From Epiperipatus broadwayi (Eukaryota; Onychophora; Udeonychophora; Euonychophora; Peripatidae), in NCBI GenBank assembly GCA_028023455.1, contig JAQFVV010013309.1, positions 62,001 to 126,000 of the forward strand: a DNA stretch of 64,000 nt, written 5' to 3'. The notes beneath the pieces are model-generated. The model searched no databases. It was not told where the DNA came from and saw nothing but the letters and a program-made list of their open reading frames with translations. The first letter of the stretch is position 1, and every line of letters begins with the position of its first letter. A program made the translations under genes and the position numbers. Of the stretch, positions 36,160-46,648 are shown piece by piece.

Positions 36160-38430
36160 GAATTCCTAATGAATTGAATAATGGAAACATAATCAACTTA
36201 ATAGGCAACCATTTCGTTTAAAATTGAAACTTGTCAAGATATTACATTAATTCTCTATGCCATGTGATTTACATATCCTCATACTACCATTCCCCTATTG
36301 ACCAACCCTAACCCTACAATTTTTTTATTTTATAACTTCCAATTTTTATTTAATGACCATTTTCTTGCCAATTTTATTGAGCCTTGCACTAAATTTATAC
36401 ATTTGTCTTTATTTTTCTGTATATACATTGTCTCATCCACTTTTCTTTCTTCATAATTTTTACCATATCTTACCACCTCAATATTTTCCTCACATTTCAT
36501 AACATGCCCTGTTTCAGAAAAATGGCTAAATGGTCCTGACTTAATATCTCTTCTTTTTATTGCTCTGACATTCTCCTTTCCTCTTTCTATCTTACTTTTC
36601 ACTGACTGTCTATATACACCATCATAAATCTCTTATATATAATTTTATGAAGTATTTCTATCATTACTAATTTTTGCATACTCAATAACTTTTTTAATGA
36701 TTTACTAATTTTCTATCAAATATCTACATTCTTATTTATTTTTCTAACTCTACCATTCAGAAGTTTATATACCTCTTTCGAATATGGAATAGAAATACTT
36801 TTTCTTATTCATGATTTTATTTCTATTACTAAATTTCTTATATTCATTCCTATCTCTCATTAACATATTTCTTACAACCCTACTATTATATCCATATTCA
36901 ATATATTCTTTTTGAATCTGCAACTTTTGCTATTTGCCTCCTTTTTATTCAATGTAACTCTATCATTTTTCTTTTTAATTTCTTTTGCTATCCCCATTTA
37001 TGACACCAAGATTGATAAGATCTCAAATGTATTATACCCCTAACATTTTTATTCTTTATATAATGCTTTACTTTAACTCCTTCATTCTTACCCTTTTTCA
37101 CAACTAAATCTAAATATTTTACCCCTTCTTTTTTATTTTTTATTGTAAATTTAATATTAAACTTATTTTTTTTTAGTTCATTGACTGTCATTATGCTCCT
37201 TCTATTTCATACCACTATTATGTCCTCAACATATCTATAGTATTTTATAATTTCTCCATTCTCAATATATTTATTATATAGTCCCTGTTGAATCCAATCT
37301 ACCATAATTGATGATACAATCCTCTTCATTGAATATCTAATTATACATCCTTTCTCTATATTCCAATATTCATCATTATACTTAATATATAATGTTTCTC
37401 TAATCATTACTAATGCCTCTTTTATTACCTCTACCCATTCAATTTCAATACTTTCAAATCTAAACACACTTTGGTACACTTTCTCCATATCAGATAATGC
37501 TATATTACCATTTCTGCCTATCTTAACCATTTTTAAATGTTCTACCACTTCTTTAGAATTTTTAGACAGTACTTCCCATATCCCATAATATCTGCAAGTT
37601 TTTTATATATTAAATAAGATAATCCTTTTAACACATCCATAATATTCTATCATTGACTTGGTAGGCATATTTTCTTTGTGTATTTTTACCTTTCCAAATG
37701 CCGTAGGATGGTCAAATAATGTTGGATATAAAGTCATGTATTCATTATTATTAATTTATTCTTTCTCATCCTTTGTATTTACATTTCATTAAATTACTTG
37801 GATTCTTATCTATTTTCACTGTCTTGCTTCACCAAGTCTTTTTTTCATTCTATTTTCATAATCTTCTTTATTTATAATTACAAATCTGAATCCTATATTC
37901 CTTCAGCAGTAATAACTAAGCTTTTCTTTTTAAATTTTACTGTAATCTCCTTTATTATTTACCTATCTTTCTACTTATTTTTATTTATACACCATTTTTT
38001 TTATTAATCACATTATTAATTTTTGACTGCATATCAATTTTTTCTTCTTCCCTAATATTTATTGCTTCAATATTAACCACTGCTATCAAAGTCTATATTC
38101 TTAAATGGTATATATCTTGGTCCTTTCTCCAACATTCTCACCTGGTTATTTGAAATTTACTTCTTGATATATTTACCACATTATTATTCTCACAATAATT
38201 TTCATCATATTTACTTTTATCTTCTTCCTTTTTAGTATTTCCATCATCATACTCCTCTTTATCTTTATTCTTGATCCATTTCTATTTCTTATCATACTTT
38301 ATTTTAAGCCTATTTTTTATGTATTCATCATGCTTTTAAAACTATTTGTCCATATAATAAAATATTTCCCATATTACCTTTATTTTTATTCTTGACTTAT
38401 TTTTTTTTTTATAAATTGTTATTAAGTAAA
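36160..38430 (-). pseudogene. Penelope-like element, reverse strand, frameshifted
   Basis: Read leftward: a charged N-terminal part near 38.0-38.4 kb; PTAFGKVKIHKENMPTK near 37.7 kb, the PLE motif Y-LPKIHK-N-PLRPI; SKEVVEHLK near 37.55 kb; SMKRIVSSIM near 37.3 kb; YYRYVEDIIVV near 37.21-37.24 kb (catalytic YVDD with the first D changed to E); then VKYLDLVV and IKNKNVRG; and a C-terminal part at 36330-36602 reading FSHFSETGHVMKCEENIE and ending near KNWKL. Frames shift between blocks. The 3' tail extends to about 36160. With the D-to-E change and frameshifts it cannot be active. Confidence 0.8.
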
Positions 38431-38457
38431 CCATTCCAATATACATAATTATAGATG

Positions 38458-39620
38458 TTTCTTATTCATAATCTGATTGTAAATAGGGAAATTATAAAAT
38501 ACTGTAGATATGTAGATGACATAATAGTAGTAGGAAATAGAAGACATATAATGAATACAGTCAATGAGCTAAATAAATAGAGATTTACTATTAAATTTAC
38601 AATAGAAAATAATGAAGAAAGAGTAAAATAGTTAGATTTAGTTGTGAAAAAGAATGAGAATGGAGGGATTAAGATAAATCATTATATAAAAAATAAAATG
38701 TTATGATACGATACATCCGGGATCTTATTAAGCTTGGTATCAAAAATGGGAGGCAGTGAAAGAAATAAAAGACAAATATGATAGGATTACATTGAAAAAA
38801 GAAAGTCAAAGAAGCAAAAGTTGTGGATTCAGAAGAAATATATTGAATATGGATATAATAATAAGGTTGTAAGAAATATATTAATGAGAGATATGATTGA
38901 ATATAAGAAAATTACTAATAGAAATGAAAGCAAAAATAAGAAATGGATTTGTATTCCATATTTGAATGAGATATATACAATTTTGCATGATAGGGAAAGA
39001 AGAATGAATAAGAATATAGGTATTGAATGGAAAAATAGTAAGTCATTAAAAAATTATTGAGTAATGTAAAAATGAGGAATAATAGGAATAATAAGATTGG
39101 AATAGTTTATAAAATTACATGTAAGAGATGTATGATGATATATATAGATCAATCAGTCAAAAGTAAAATAGAAAGAGGAAAGGAGCTTGACAGAGCATTA
39201 AAAAGGAGCAATATTAAGTTAGGACCATTTTGATATTTTTTCAAAACTGCACATGTTGTGAAATGTGAGGAAAATATTGAGGTGATAAGAGATTGTAAAA
39301 TTATAAAGAAAAAAAAGCATATGAGACAATGTAAATGCAGGAAAATAAAGAAAAATGTATGAATTTAGTGCAAGGCTAAATAAAATGGAGATAAAAATGG
39401 TCATTAAATAAAAGTTGGAAGTTATAAAAAAAATTTTTTTTTAGGGTTGGGGTTGGTCAATAGGGGAAGGGATTGTATAAGAATATGTAAATCACATGAC
39501 ATATAGAATTAATGTAACATCTTGACAATGTTCAATTTTCAACAAAGTTAATTTAATGTAAACAAAAGCATAATTATTATATATGGTAATGTTTGCAAAA
39601 TTCAATTCATTAGGAATGTT
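38458..39620 (+). pseudogene. Penelope-like element 3' half, inverted partner
   Basis: Starts inside the RT: EIIKYCRYVDDIIVVGN (38494-38544) keeps YVDD where the partner has YVED. Then FTIKFTIENNEERVK, a stop, LDLVVKKNENGGIKIN, MWIQKKYIEYGYNNKVVR at 38821, and an MIEYKKITNRNESKNKK block, followed by a GIY-YIG-like CKRCMMIYIDQSVKSK near 39120 and the same tail (GGTTGGTCAATAGGGG near 39450). The tail matches the reverse-strand copy out to ATTCAATTCATTAGGAAT near 39600. The pair is diverged and faces outward. Confidence 0.8.
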
Positions 39621-40900
39621 TATAAGGAAGACTACATAATAGTTGAAAACAGAATAACCATCAAGTGAAATATGTATATGAATATTTATATAATTAAAGG
39701 AATAAATCACTCTTCCCTAAGGTTATGAAAAACTAATATTCTGATGACAAAGAATCCAGAAATAAATAAATCTTCTTAATCTTTTTCTGTTTGTTAGTTT
39801 ATTTTTACCAACACCAATGAAAACATTGCATTAAAATTATTAAATTAATAATCAATTATATGAAGACTGATTGCTTCTTTGTTAACTTCATTTCAATAAC
39901 AAAATAAAAAATTAATATTAAATATCAAATTAGCATAGTTTATAGTATATGCAATTATTGAAGTAAATCTTTTTTCAATCAGATTATGAATAAAAAAACA
40001 TCTATAATTACATTTAATTTATTCTACTTTTCAAATATATATATTGAAATGAAAATGCAGTGCCTTAGAACTGATGACCTTTATAGTATTTAACAGAAAA
40101 ATTGTATGTAAAATAAAAAAGTTTGACTGAAAAGAAAACTAAGCTGACTTTTGTGCAACAATTTTTTATTAAATTTTATGAAGTTTATAAATGTAAAAAA
40201 AATGACACATTTTTTTAAATTGTAGATTATTAAATTTTATTAAGCATATAAGTATAAAATTATATATTGTTTTTTAAAAATATAGATTTTTATAAAATTA
40301 TTATGCCATTTTTCTCCAATTGTTCAAGAAATATATTTTTTATATTTTTATCATACCATTCAAAATTAAATAATAATTAATTTAAAAAATTAAAAAAAAA
40401 GGGCGAAAAATTTTCTTTTATTCATTAGCTATAAACAAAACATAACTAATTACTAAATTTTTAATTTCAGATTTATTATTTTAAGTTCTATTAAAAATAT
40501 AAGTTTTAAATAATGTACACTTTATACAAAAATATTTTAGTTGCAGTAACATCTATTATGTAGAATCACAACATTTATATGTAATTTAATAAAAGTATAT
40601 ATATACTTATAAAAAGGTTTGCAATTTTGAAGTCCTCATAACAACTTGGATGAGAACTAATAGATCTTCATTTTCTTTTAATTAAACTCAGAATAAAAGA
40701 GCTATTATCATTTACTAAAGAAAACTTGTTTAGTCTCAGAATTATCAATTAGTATTTGATGATTTCCTAACACCATCAAAGGCAAAGTTATCTCTGGTTG
40801 TTTACATGGATATAATATTTAATTCCTTTTGTTTACATAATACTAATATCTACAAACTTTACACTTCAGTGATAATTATATATTTTATATATAGTATGAT
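39621..40900. other. AT-rich non-coding DNA
   Basis: No supported feature. Confidence 0.45.
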
Positions 40901-41025
40901 GTTATTATTATATATATATATATATATGATCAATAGATGGCGTTTTACCAAAACCACCGAAACAAGTGTAAAATTTGTTTACATAAACGACAAAAGAGTC
41001 AGAATCAACTATCTCTTTCATTTGC

Positions 41026-41086
41026 TCACCCTCAGATCAGCTGATTTCAAGCTATTTGCTATCATCAGTGAAGGATAGAGTTAGAA
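41026..41086 (-). ncRNA. Hammerhead ribozyme-like motif, family C unit 1
   Basis: Minus strand: CTGATGA (complement of 41062-41068), stem II AGC-AAATA-GCT, GAAA (complement of 41045-41048), palindromic stem III ATCAG/CTGAT, AUC cleavage triplet, then TGAGG pairing with CCTTCA. All canonical core residues are intact. The outer stem I arm has one change (GTGAGC for GTTAGC). Confidence 0.75.
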
Positions 41087-41436
41087 ACTAGATCTAAACA
41101 CTGACTCCAAGTGTTTAAGCAAAACGTTTGTATCAGTTTGCAAGCATGAATTTTTTAGACCAGTAAAGTCTTCAAACTCAGCCTAACAAACCAGATATCT
41201 ATATGTGTCTGATCTCAGTTCAGTTTCACCACATAGTCAAAGTCTCTGCAATATATATCATTGCAAGAAAACTTTAAAGATACATTTATGAAAAACAAAA
41301 ACAAGCTATTCATGTAACTTGCTATCACTTGTTATTTATGATCAATAGATGTCATTTTACCAAAACCACCGAAACAAGTGTAAAATTTGTTTACATAAAT
41401 GACAAAAGAGTCAGAATCAACTATCTCTTTCATTTG

Positions 41437-41496
41437 CTAACCCTCAGATCAGGTGATTTCAAGCTATTTGCTATCATCAGTGAAGGATAGAGTTAG
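41437..41496 (-). ncRNA. Hammerhead ribozyme-like motif, family C unit 2
   Basis: Core CTGATGA (complement of 41474-41480) and GAAA intact. Stem III reads ATCAC/CTGAT, so the inner pair is lost. Outer stem I arms CTAAC and GTTAG are complete. Confidence 0.75.
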
Positions 41497-41636
41497 AACT
41501 AGATCTAAACACTGACTCCAAGTGTTTATGCAAAACGTTTCTATCAGTTTGCAAGCATGAATTTTTTAGACTGGTAAAGTCTTCAAACTCAGCCTAACAA
41601 ACCAGATATCTATAAGGGTCTGATCTCAGTTCAGTG

Positions 41637-41875
41637 TTTAGATCTAGTTTCTAACTCTATCCTTCACTGATGATAGCAAATAGCTTGAAATCAGCTGATC
41701 TGAGGGTTAGCAAATGAAAGAGATAGTTAATTCTGACTCTTTTGTCATTTATGTAAACAAATTTTACACTTGTTTCGGTGGTTTTGGTAAAACACCATCT
41801 ATTGATCATAAATAATAAGTGATAGCAAGTTACGTGAATAGCTTGTTTTTGTTTTTCATATATATATATATATGA
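41637..41875 (+). repeat. 412-bp HHR repeat (family C), inverted partial unit
   Basis: Reverse orientation of the neighbouring units: the ribozyme core, then TTTTGTCATTTATGTAAACA, CGGTGGTTTTGGTAAAAC, and a tail ending in a (TA)n tract near 41860-41872. The same (TA)n-rich context borders the left end near 40912-40926. Confidence 0.9.
41651..41710 (+). ncRNA. Hammerhead ribozyme-like motif, family C unit 3 (best copy)
   Basis: CTGATGA 41667-41673. Stem II AGC (41675-41677) pairs GCT (41683-41685) with loop AAATA, and T41674/T41686 mismatch. GAAA 41687-41690. Stem III ATCAG/CTGAT 41690-41699. C17 is 41700, so predicted cleavage is between 41700 and 41701. Stem I: CCTTCA (41661-41666) with TGAGG (41701-41705), a 5-nt bulge TCTAT, then CTAAC (41651-41655) with GTTAG (41706-41710). 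Every core nucleotide of a type I hammerhead is present. Confidence 0.85.
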
Positions 41876-42013
41876 AATATTATTTGAGTTATTCAAAATT
41901 TTATATGTGTTTATTGTTTATTTTTTGAACTTTCTGTATACATACAAGATCGTTAGGCATTATATAAGTCAAATGTAGACATTTTGCAAATAAATATTAT
42001 AATTCTTTTAAAC

Positions 42014-42095
42014 ATTGGTGGCCTAGCGGTTAGCTTAGCTGCCTTCCAAGCAGCTGGCCCAGATTCGCTTCCCGATCAACGCTTTGACATATGAA
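42014..42095 (+). mobile_element. tRNA-derived SINE, copy 2
   Basis: GGTGGCCTAGCGGTTAGC at 42017-42034 is a clear A box region, CCTTCCAAGCAG is the anticodon-arm-like part, and AGATTCGCTTCCC near 42061 is a good B box. It then runs into ATCAACGCTTTGACATATG and an A/T tail. This is the best-preserved head of the three copies. Confidence 0.75.
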
Positions 42096-42649
42096 AAGGA
42101 AAATATATATATATATATTGTTTGAATAAAAATGTTCTTTTGTCTTTACACTTCCAGGAAAGAATTTCATTATATTATCAAATACGTTTATATAGAGATT
42201 CAGAAAGTTAAGCAATATTATGCTTCAAGAATAGTAGAGAAATTGAAATTTTAGTTAACACAATATTATTTAATATTATGGAAAATTTAATTCTTTATCT
42301 AACTATATAATAAACAGAAATATTAATTTAATTTTTACTTAATTATATTCATTAACTTTTAACATTAATAATGATAATATAATATATAATATTAGATATA
42401 ATATTATATTTGTGCTTCATGATAATTAAACCTTTCATATTATATATTTACATTTATGCATTTGTTATTTTCATACATTTTTGTTAAAAGAATGCTGCAA
42501 AATTATATAAAATGAAATTTATATTATTGCGTTGCTTGTTTATATTAGAAAATGTATCCTGTATATATAATACTTTCTAATTAGTATGTGGTTAAAAACA
42601 TCACCATGTTATAATATTATATATAAATTTAATGAAATGATACATACAT
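42096..42649. other. AT-rich non-coding DNA
   Basis: No supported feature. Confidence 0.45.
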
Positions 42650-43145
42650 AACTTTATAATGAATCTTATAAGAATAGCATTGGTAAGAAAGGCATTTATT
42701 AAGTGAATGAAAATATTGTGTGGACCCTTGAAAAGAGAATTAAGAAAAAAGATTAATTAAATACTATGTGTGAAGGGTACTATTCGATGGTTGTGAAATC
42801 TGGACAATGCATAATAAAATTAGGGAACAATTGAAAGCCTTTGAGATGTGAACATGGAGAAGAATGGAAAAAAATAGTTGAATGAATAAAATAATAAATG
42901 AAGAAGTTTTTAAAAGAGTAAATGGAAAAAGAAGATTGATTGAGGGAAATAGAAAAAAGAAACTGAATTGGACATATATTATAAAAAAGTATTGGCTAAT
43001 GTAAGATGTTTTGCAATGGGTAGAAATAAAAGCAAGAAAAAAGGATGGAAAAGATTGACATTATTGGATGATATAAGAGATGGGAAGAGTTACATGAAAT
43101 TGAAGAGCTGGGCAGTGAAAAGAATGGAATAGAAAAATGAATGAA
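42650..43145 (+). pseudogene. LINE RT C-terminal fragment of a second family
   Basis: Over several frameshifts one reads a YGCEIW-TM-like part near 42785, KIREQLKAFEM and TWRRMEKNSWM near 42820-42885, then EEVFKRVNGKRRL near 42902, KKLNWTYII near 42958 and TLLDDIRDGKSYMKLKSW near 43058, ending RMEW. This is the standard C-terminal text of endonuclease-reverse transcriptase LINEs. It differs from the 47-kb element, which lacks the TLLDDIRDG block. Stops confirm a dead copy. Confidence 0.75.
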
Positions 43146-45039
43146 TTGGTGTGGTGTTTATTTTCTGGATCTGTGCATGGGACAGAATACTATTGATTTA
43201 TTGCATGAATCTTATAAATTTTGTTTTTGAAGTCTGTTAAATATAATATAATTCTTTGATCTGGTCCTAGGGATAATTTTAATAATTATTTAAACTTCTC
43301 ATACTATGGATGGTGCTATAAAGCTTTTGGATTATTTATTTCCATCAATGCATTATATCATAATACATGTAAACATTGAAATGCAGCAGATTCTTTCGTA
43401 TAATCATCTAGATAAAATTTCAACTGTGATATAAGCACACAAATAATTAATTGAAACAAGCAATGTAAAGTGAAACAATGCCATCTTGTAAAAGAAATAT
43501 TATTTGTCTAATCACAATAATTTTCTAATATATAAAATATTTGTGTCAGATTTTCAACTCTTATATTAGGTAGACTATTAATACAAAAGTAGTTCCAGTT
43601 TAGCTTAATGTGGATAAAGCAAATACTACTATTATTACTAGATGGCTTGATTTCAGATTGCATTGACAGTTTTACCTGATTGTGTACCTGGTTTCATCAG
43701 TTAAATTTTAAGAAGACTATTTGATAAAAAAAATCATGGTATATTTATATATTCACAAAGTTATAGACTTTATACAAGTAAATACTGAAATTATAACATT
43801 CTATATATTTATCTCATCAAGGTATGATGTAACATACAAACAATGAATTAAAAACTGGCAATATAAGTTCAAATCGCATGGACTAACTAATTAAAAATTC
43901 AAACTCATTTGCATATGTGTACAATAAATCACAATAGTTTTCATTTGTAAAGCTATGAGTATGAGATTTGAACATTAAATCTGGAAAGCGCTAAGCAGAC
44001 ATATCACACATTATAGTATAATTATAGCTGCACTAACGTATACTAAAAAAGTAGCATATTTATAATTATTTAATAAAAGAAAACTCGTCTTTAAATATAT
44101 AAAAAAAGGTCTATTTTTATTTTAAAAATGAGACAGGCTAAAAGTATTATTTCTAGCTACAAATATTATTCTACAACAGCTAATCATATATTTATAGATA
44201 ACATTGGTGATTTTTAATTGCTTGTTTGGTTATACCATAATTAAAGTATTTTTATACAAATACATAAAAATTCTTGTTTTAATTTCAGTATATATAATTT
44301 TCAAAATACATTTTTCAAATGATATTAGTTTTTAATATAAACTTTTTTCCATTAGAGTACTCAACAAAATTTAATAATTATGAATGAGTTAACTTAAGTA
44401 GTTTTAAAATAAATATTTATTTTTTGATAACATATGCTATGAGAATATATTATGTATAAAATATTTTCTGACATTTTTTTTTGTAAAAAATGCTATTACT
44501 AATGTATATACAATGCTTTGTTAGATTTTAAAATAAAAATGCAGCATATATAGACATCTGAAGTCAAGCCATCTCACATTCTTTCTGCCTTTATTTATTT
44601 AATACTGTAATTTTTATTATTTTATTTATTCAAGTGTATAAAAAAATTCTTTATTTAATGGCATAATTTTTAATTAGTTTGTAAACATACGATTTAAAAT
44701 ATATATATATTTTTAAATGCCCATTCTAAAATTTGACTTTTTATATTTTTAGCATAAACAGAAACTTACTGTGGCTGCACAATTTACTTAATAGAGAGCA
44801 ATAATTTTGAAACTACAATTCAAGAACTTGTCTTATACAATACTAGGTTTGTAGCTTAGAATGGTAATAGTATAGTGATCTCAACAGTTATAAGTTTATG
44901 TATTATGTTTCAATATTATAAAAAATAAATCAATTGATTGAATAAAACTGAATCAAATTCTGCCACATGGGTAGATAATGTCTATCCAAAAACTATCCAT
45001 ATGACTTTTGTAAATATTGAACATGACTAATGTTTGTCT
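43146..45039. other. AT-rich non-coding DNA
   Basis: No supported feature. Confidence 0.45.
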
Positions 45040-45550
45040 GAAAATTTATGATGATGGTGTTTTAGTAATAATTATATGTTGAATTATTTCCAGCATCTAA
45101 TGTTAATTGTTAAATGTCTTTAGAAAAATTCAAACTTGATTTAAAGTTTTCAAATACTTCCAACTATTAGTGATAATCTACAGGTTAGTTTATAATTCAA
45201 TGTTTTGAATTCTTCTTTCTATTTCAGGTGTTACTGGCCTGCATAGAGAGAGTACTGATATAAGAATTAAATCCATGAATATTAAATTTAAGGTAAGGTT
45301 CTAATCATGTAGGCTGATTAGAGTCTCATCTTAAAGTCAATATTCATCAATCTAAAGATCCAGATTCGATTCCCACACTAGTATTAATACAGAAAAAAGG
45401 GAGAATATCACTCAAAACATTGTGCTATCTAGTGATCTACATGCTATTACTAATAGATGAATGTATTTGAAAAGTTTAAATGAAGTTTAAATCTTTCTAA
45501 AGATATTTAACAATTAATATCAGATAATGGGAATAGTCTGACATGTAATT
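45040..45550. mobile_element. Family E SINE divergent pair
   Basis: Left arm (45050-45240, minus) and right arm (45390-45550, plus) are diverged reverse complements (TTGAATTATTTCCAGCATC left; GATAATGGGAATAGTCTGA right). The plus member starts with a tRNA-like head: GTAGGCTGATTAGAGTC near 45308 (A box) and CAGATTCGATTCCC near 45360 (B box). It then reads GGGAGAATATCACTCAAAAC, which resembles a decayed hammerhead half (stem II then GAAAC). Confidence 0.65.
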
Positions 45551-46560
45551 AATACCCAACACAATTAATGTTTCCTAGATTATCAAATTATTTCATGACA
45601 ATCTATAATTTATTGTAAATAATATATTTAAAAATTCTGCTTATTAGAGACTAATAATTGAAAGAGAGATATTCTGATTATTTTCTGCATGCAAGACAAA
45701 TTCCTGATATTAATACATTTTCATCATGGAGGCTGTTATTACCAAGTAAATTTTAGGACTATGTTAAAGTCCATAAAATTATTCTGACATCTATTATTGG
45801 ATGCCTTAAACTCATACTAAAGAAAACACTATATTATTGTCCCATATTATATTCAGCAATTGTATTAACTGATTTGCTCTTTCTGAAGTCAGTTACTTAA
45901 GTTGGGACATGTAGTAAATCAAATCTCTAGACAAGATTCTGCTTATTAATCCTCATCAATGAAAAGCACTGGATTGCATTTATCTATTCATCAGTCATAA
46001 TTTATAAATAAATAAAATAAAAGTGTCAACACCTTAAAGTTTGAACTTGAGTAAATGTGTTTTTATACCAAATATAAATCTAATACTAAATCAGAAAATA
46101 TATATTAGTAACCCATTTATCTAATAACTGTAAAGATTATGGTTGGAGCTATCATGTAGTGTCTACTGATTATCATGCTTTTATAGATGATCTATTAAAA
46201 TGTATTTCTGTTATTACTTCAGGTGATTTTTAATTTGTGAAACATCATTTGAGTATTTTTGAAAACAGGATATATAATTTTATGAGTATATGTATGTACC
46301 CCCATTTTTTTATATATATTTACACTTTTAACAGAAAATAAAATTATGAATAATTATATTCTGTTAACTATAAAATATTAAGTAAATGTAAATTTTTACA
46401 AAGTGAGACTTTCCCATGATTATCACAATTACTTAGCTATTAATTCCATCATTATGAATATTTAGTTATCTACAATCGTATACCATTTTCAAGATATGAA
46501 ATATTTCAGGCATTAAAAAAGACCTACAATATTCGATGAAACATAGTAAGACTTCATGAA
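45551..46560. other. AT-rich non-coding DNA
   Basis: No supported feature. Confidence 0.45.
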
Positions 46561-46648
46561 GCAAATGAATATATAAAAAGATTTATATAAGTAAGTATAT
46601 ATATATATATATACTTACTTATATAAATCTTTTTATATATTCATTTGC
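46561..46648. repeat. Perfect 88-bp palindrome at LINE 5' junction
   Basis: Two exact 44-bp arms (GCAAATGAAT...ATATAT and its complement) meet in a (TA)n core. The left arm contains ATATAAGTAAGT (46585-46596), which recurs at 49938-49949 right after the LINE. The left arm is therefore likely the true 5' flank with the target-site duplication, and the right arm an inverted copy made on insertion. Confidence 0.95.

Larger units (their letters stand above)
40926..41636 (-). repeat. 412-bp HHR repeat (family C), two tandem units
   Basis: GATCAATAGATG recurs at 40928 and 41340 (period 412), each followed by TTTTACCAAAACCACCG, TTTGTTTACATAAA and the ribozyme core on the minus strand. The second unit is cut at about 41636 where the sequence turns around. 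Apparent 80-90 residue frames across these units are fortuitous: the same peptide appears in both orientations because the repeat does. Confidence 0.9.

Noticed and set aside
36300-36320. Telomere-like CCCTAACCCTA near the PLE end
   Set aside because: Only two units, and it is part of the element tail (the inverted partner at 39.44 kb has a diverged form). Not evidence of telomere targeting.
40806-41896. Two 79-90 residue frames with an identical 50-residue end on opposite strands
   Set aside because: The identity comes from the inverted family C repeat; the frame crosses the ribozyme and the repeat border, so it is not a conserved protein.
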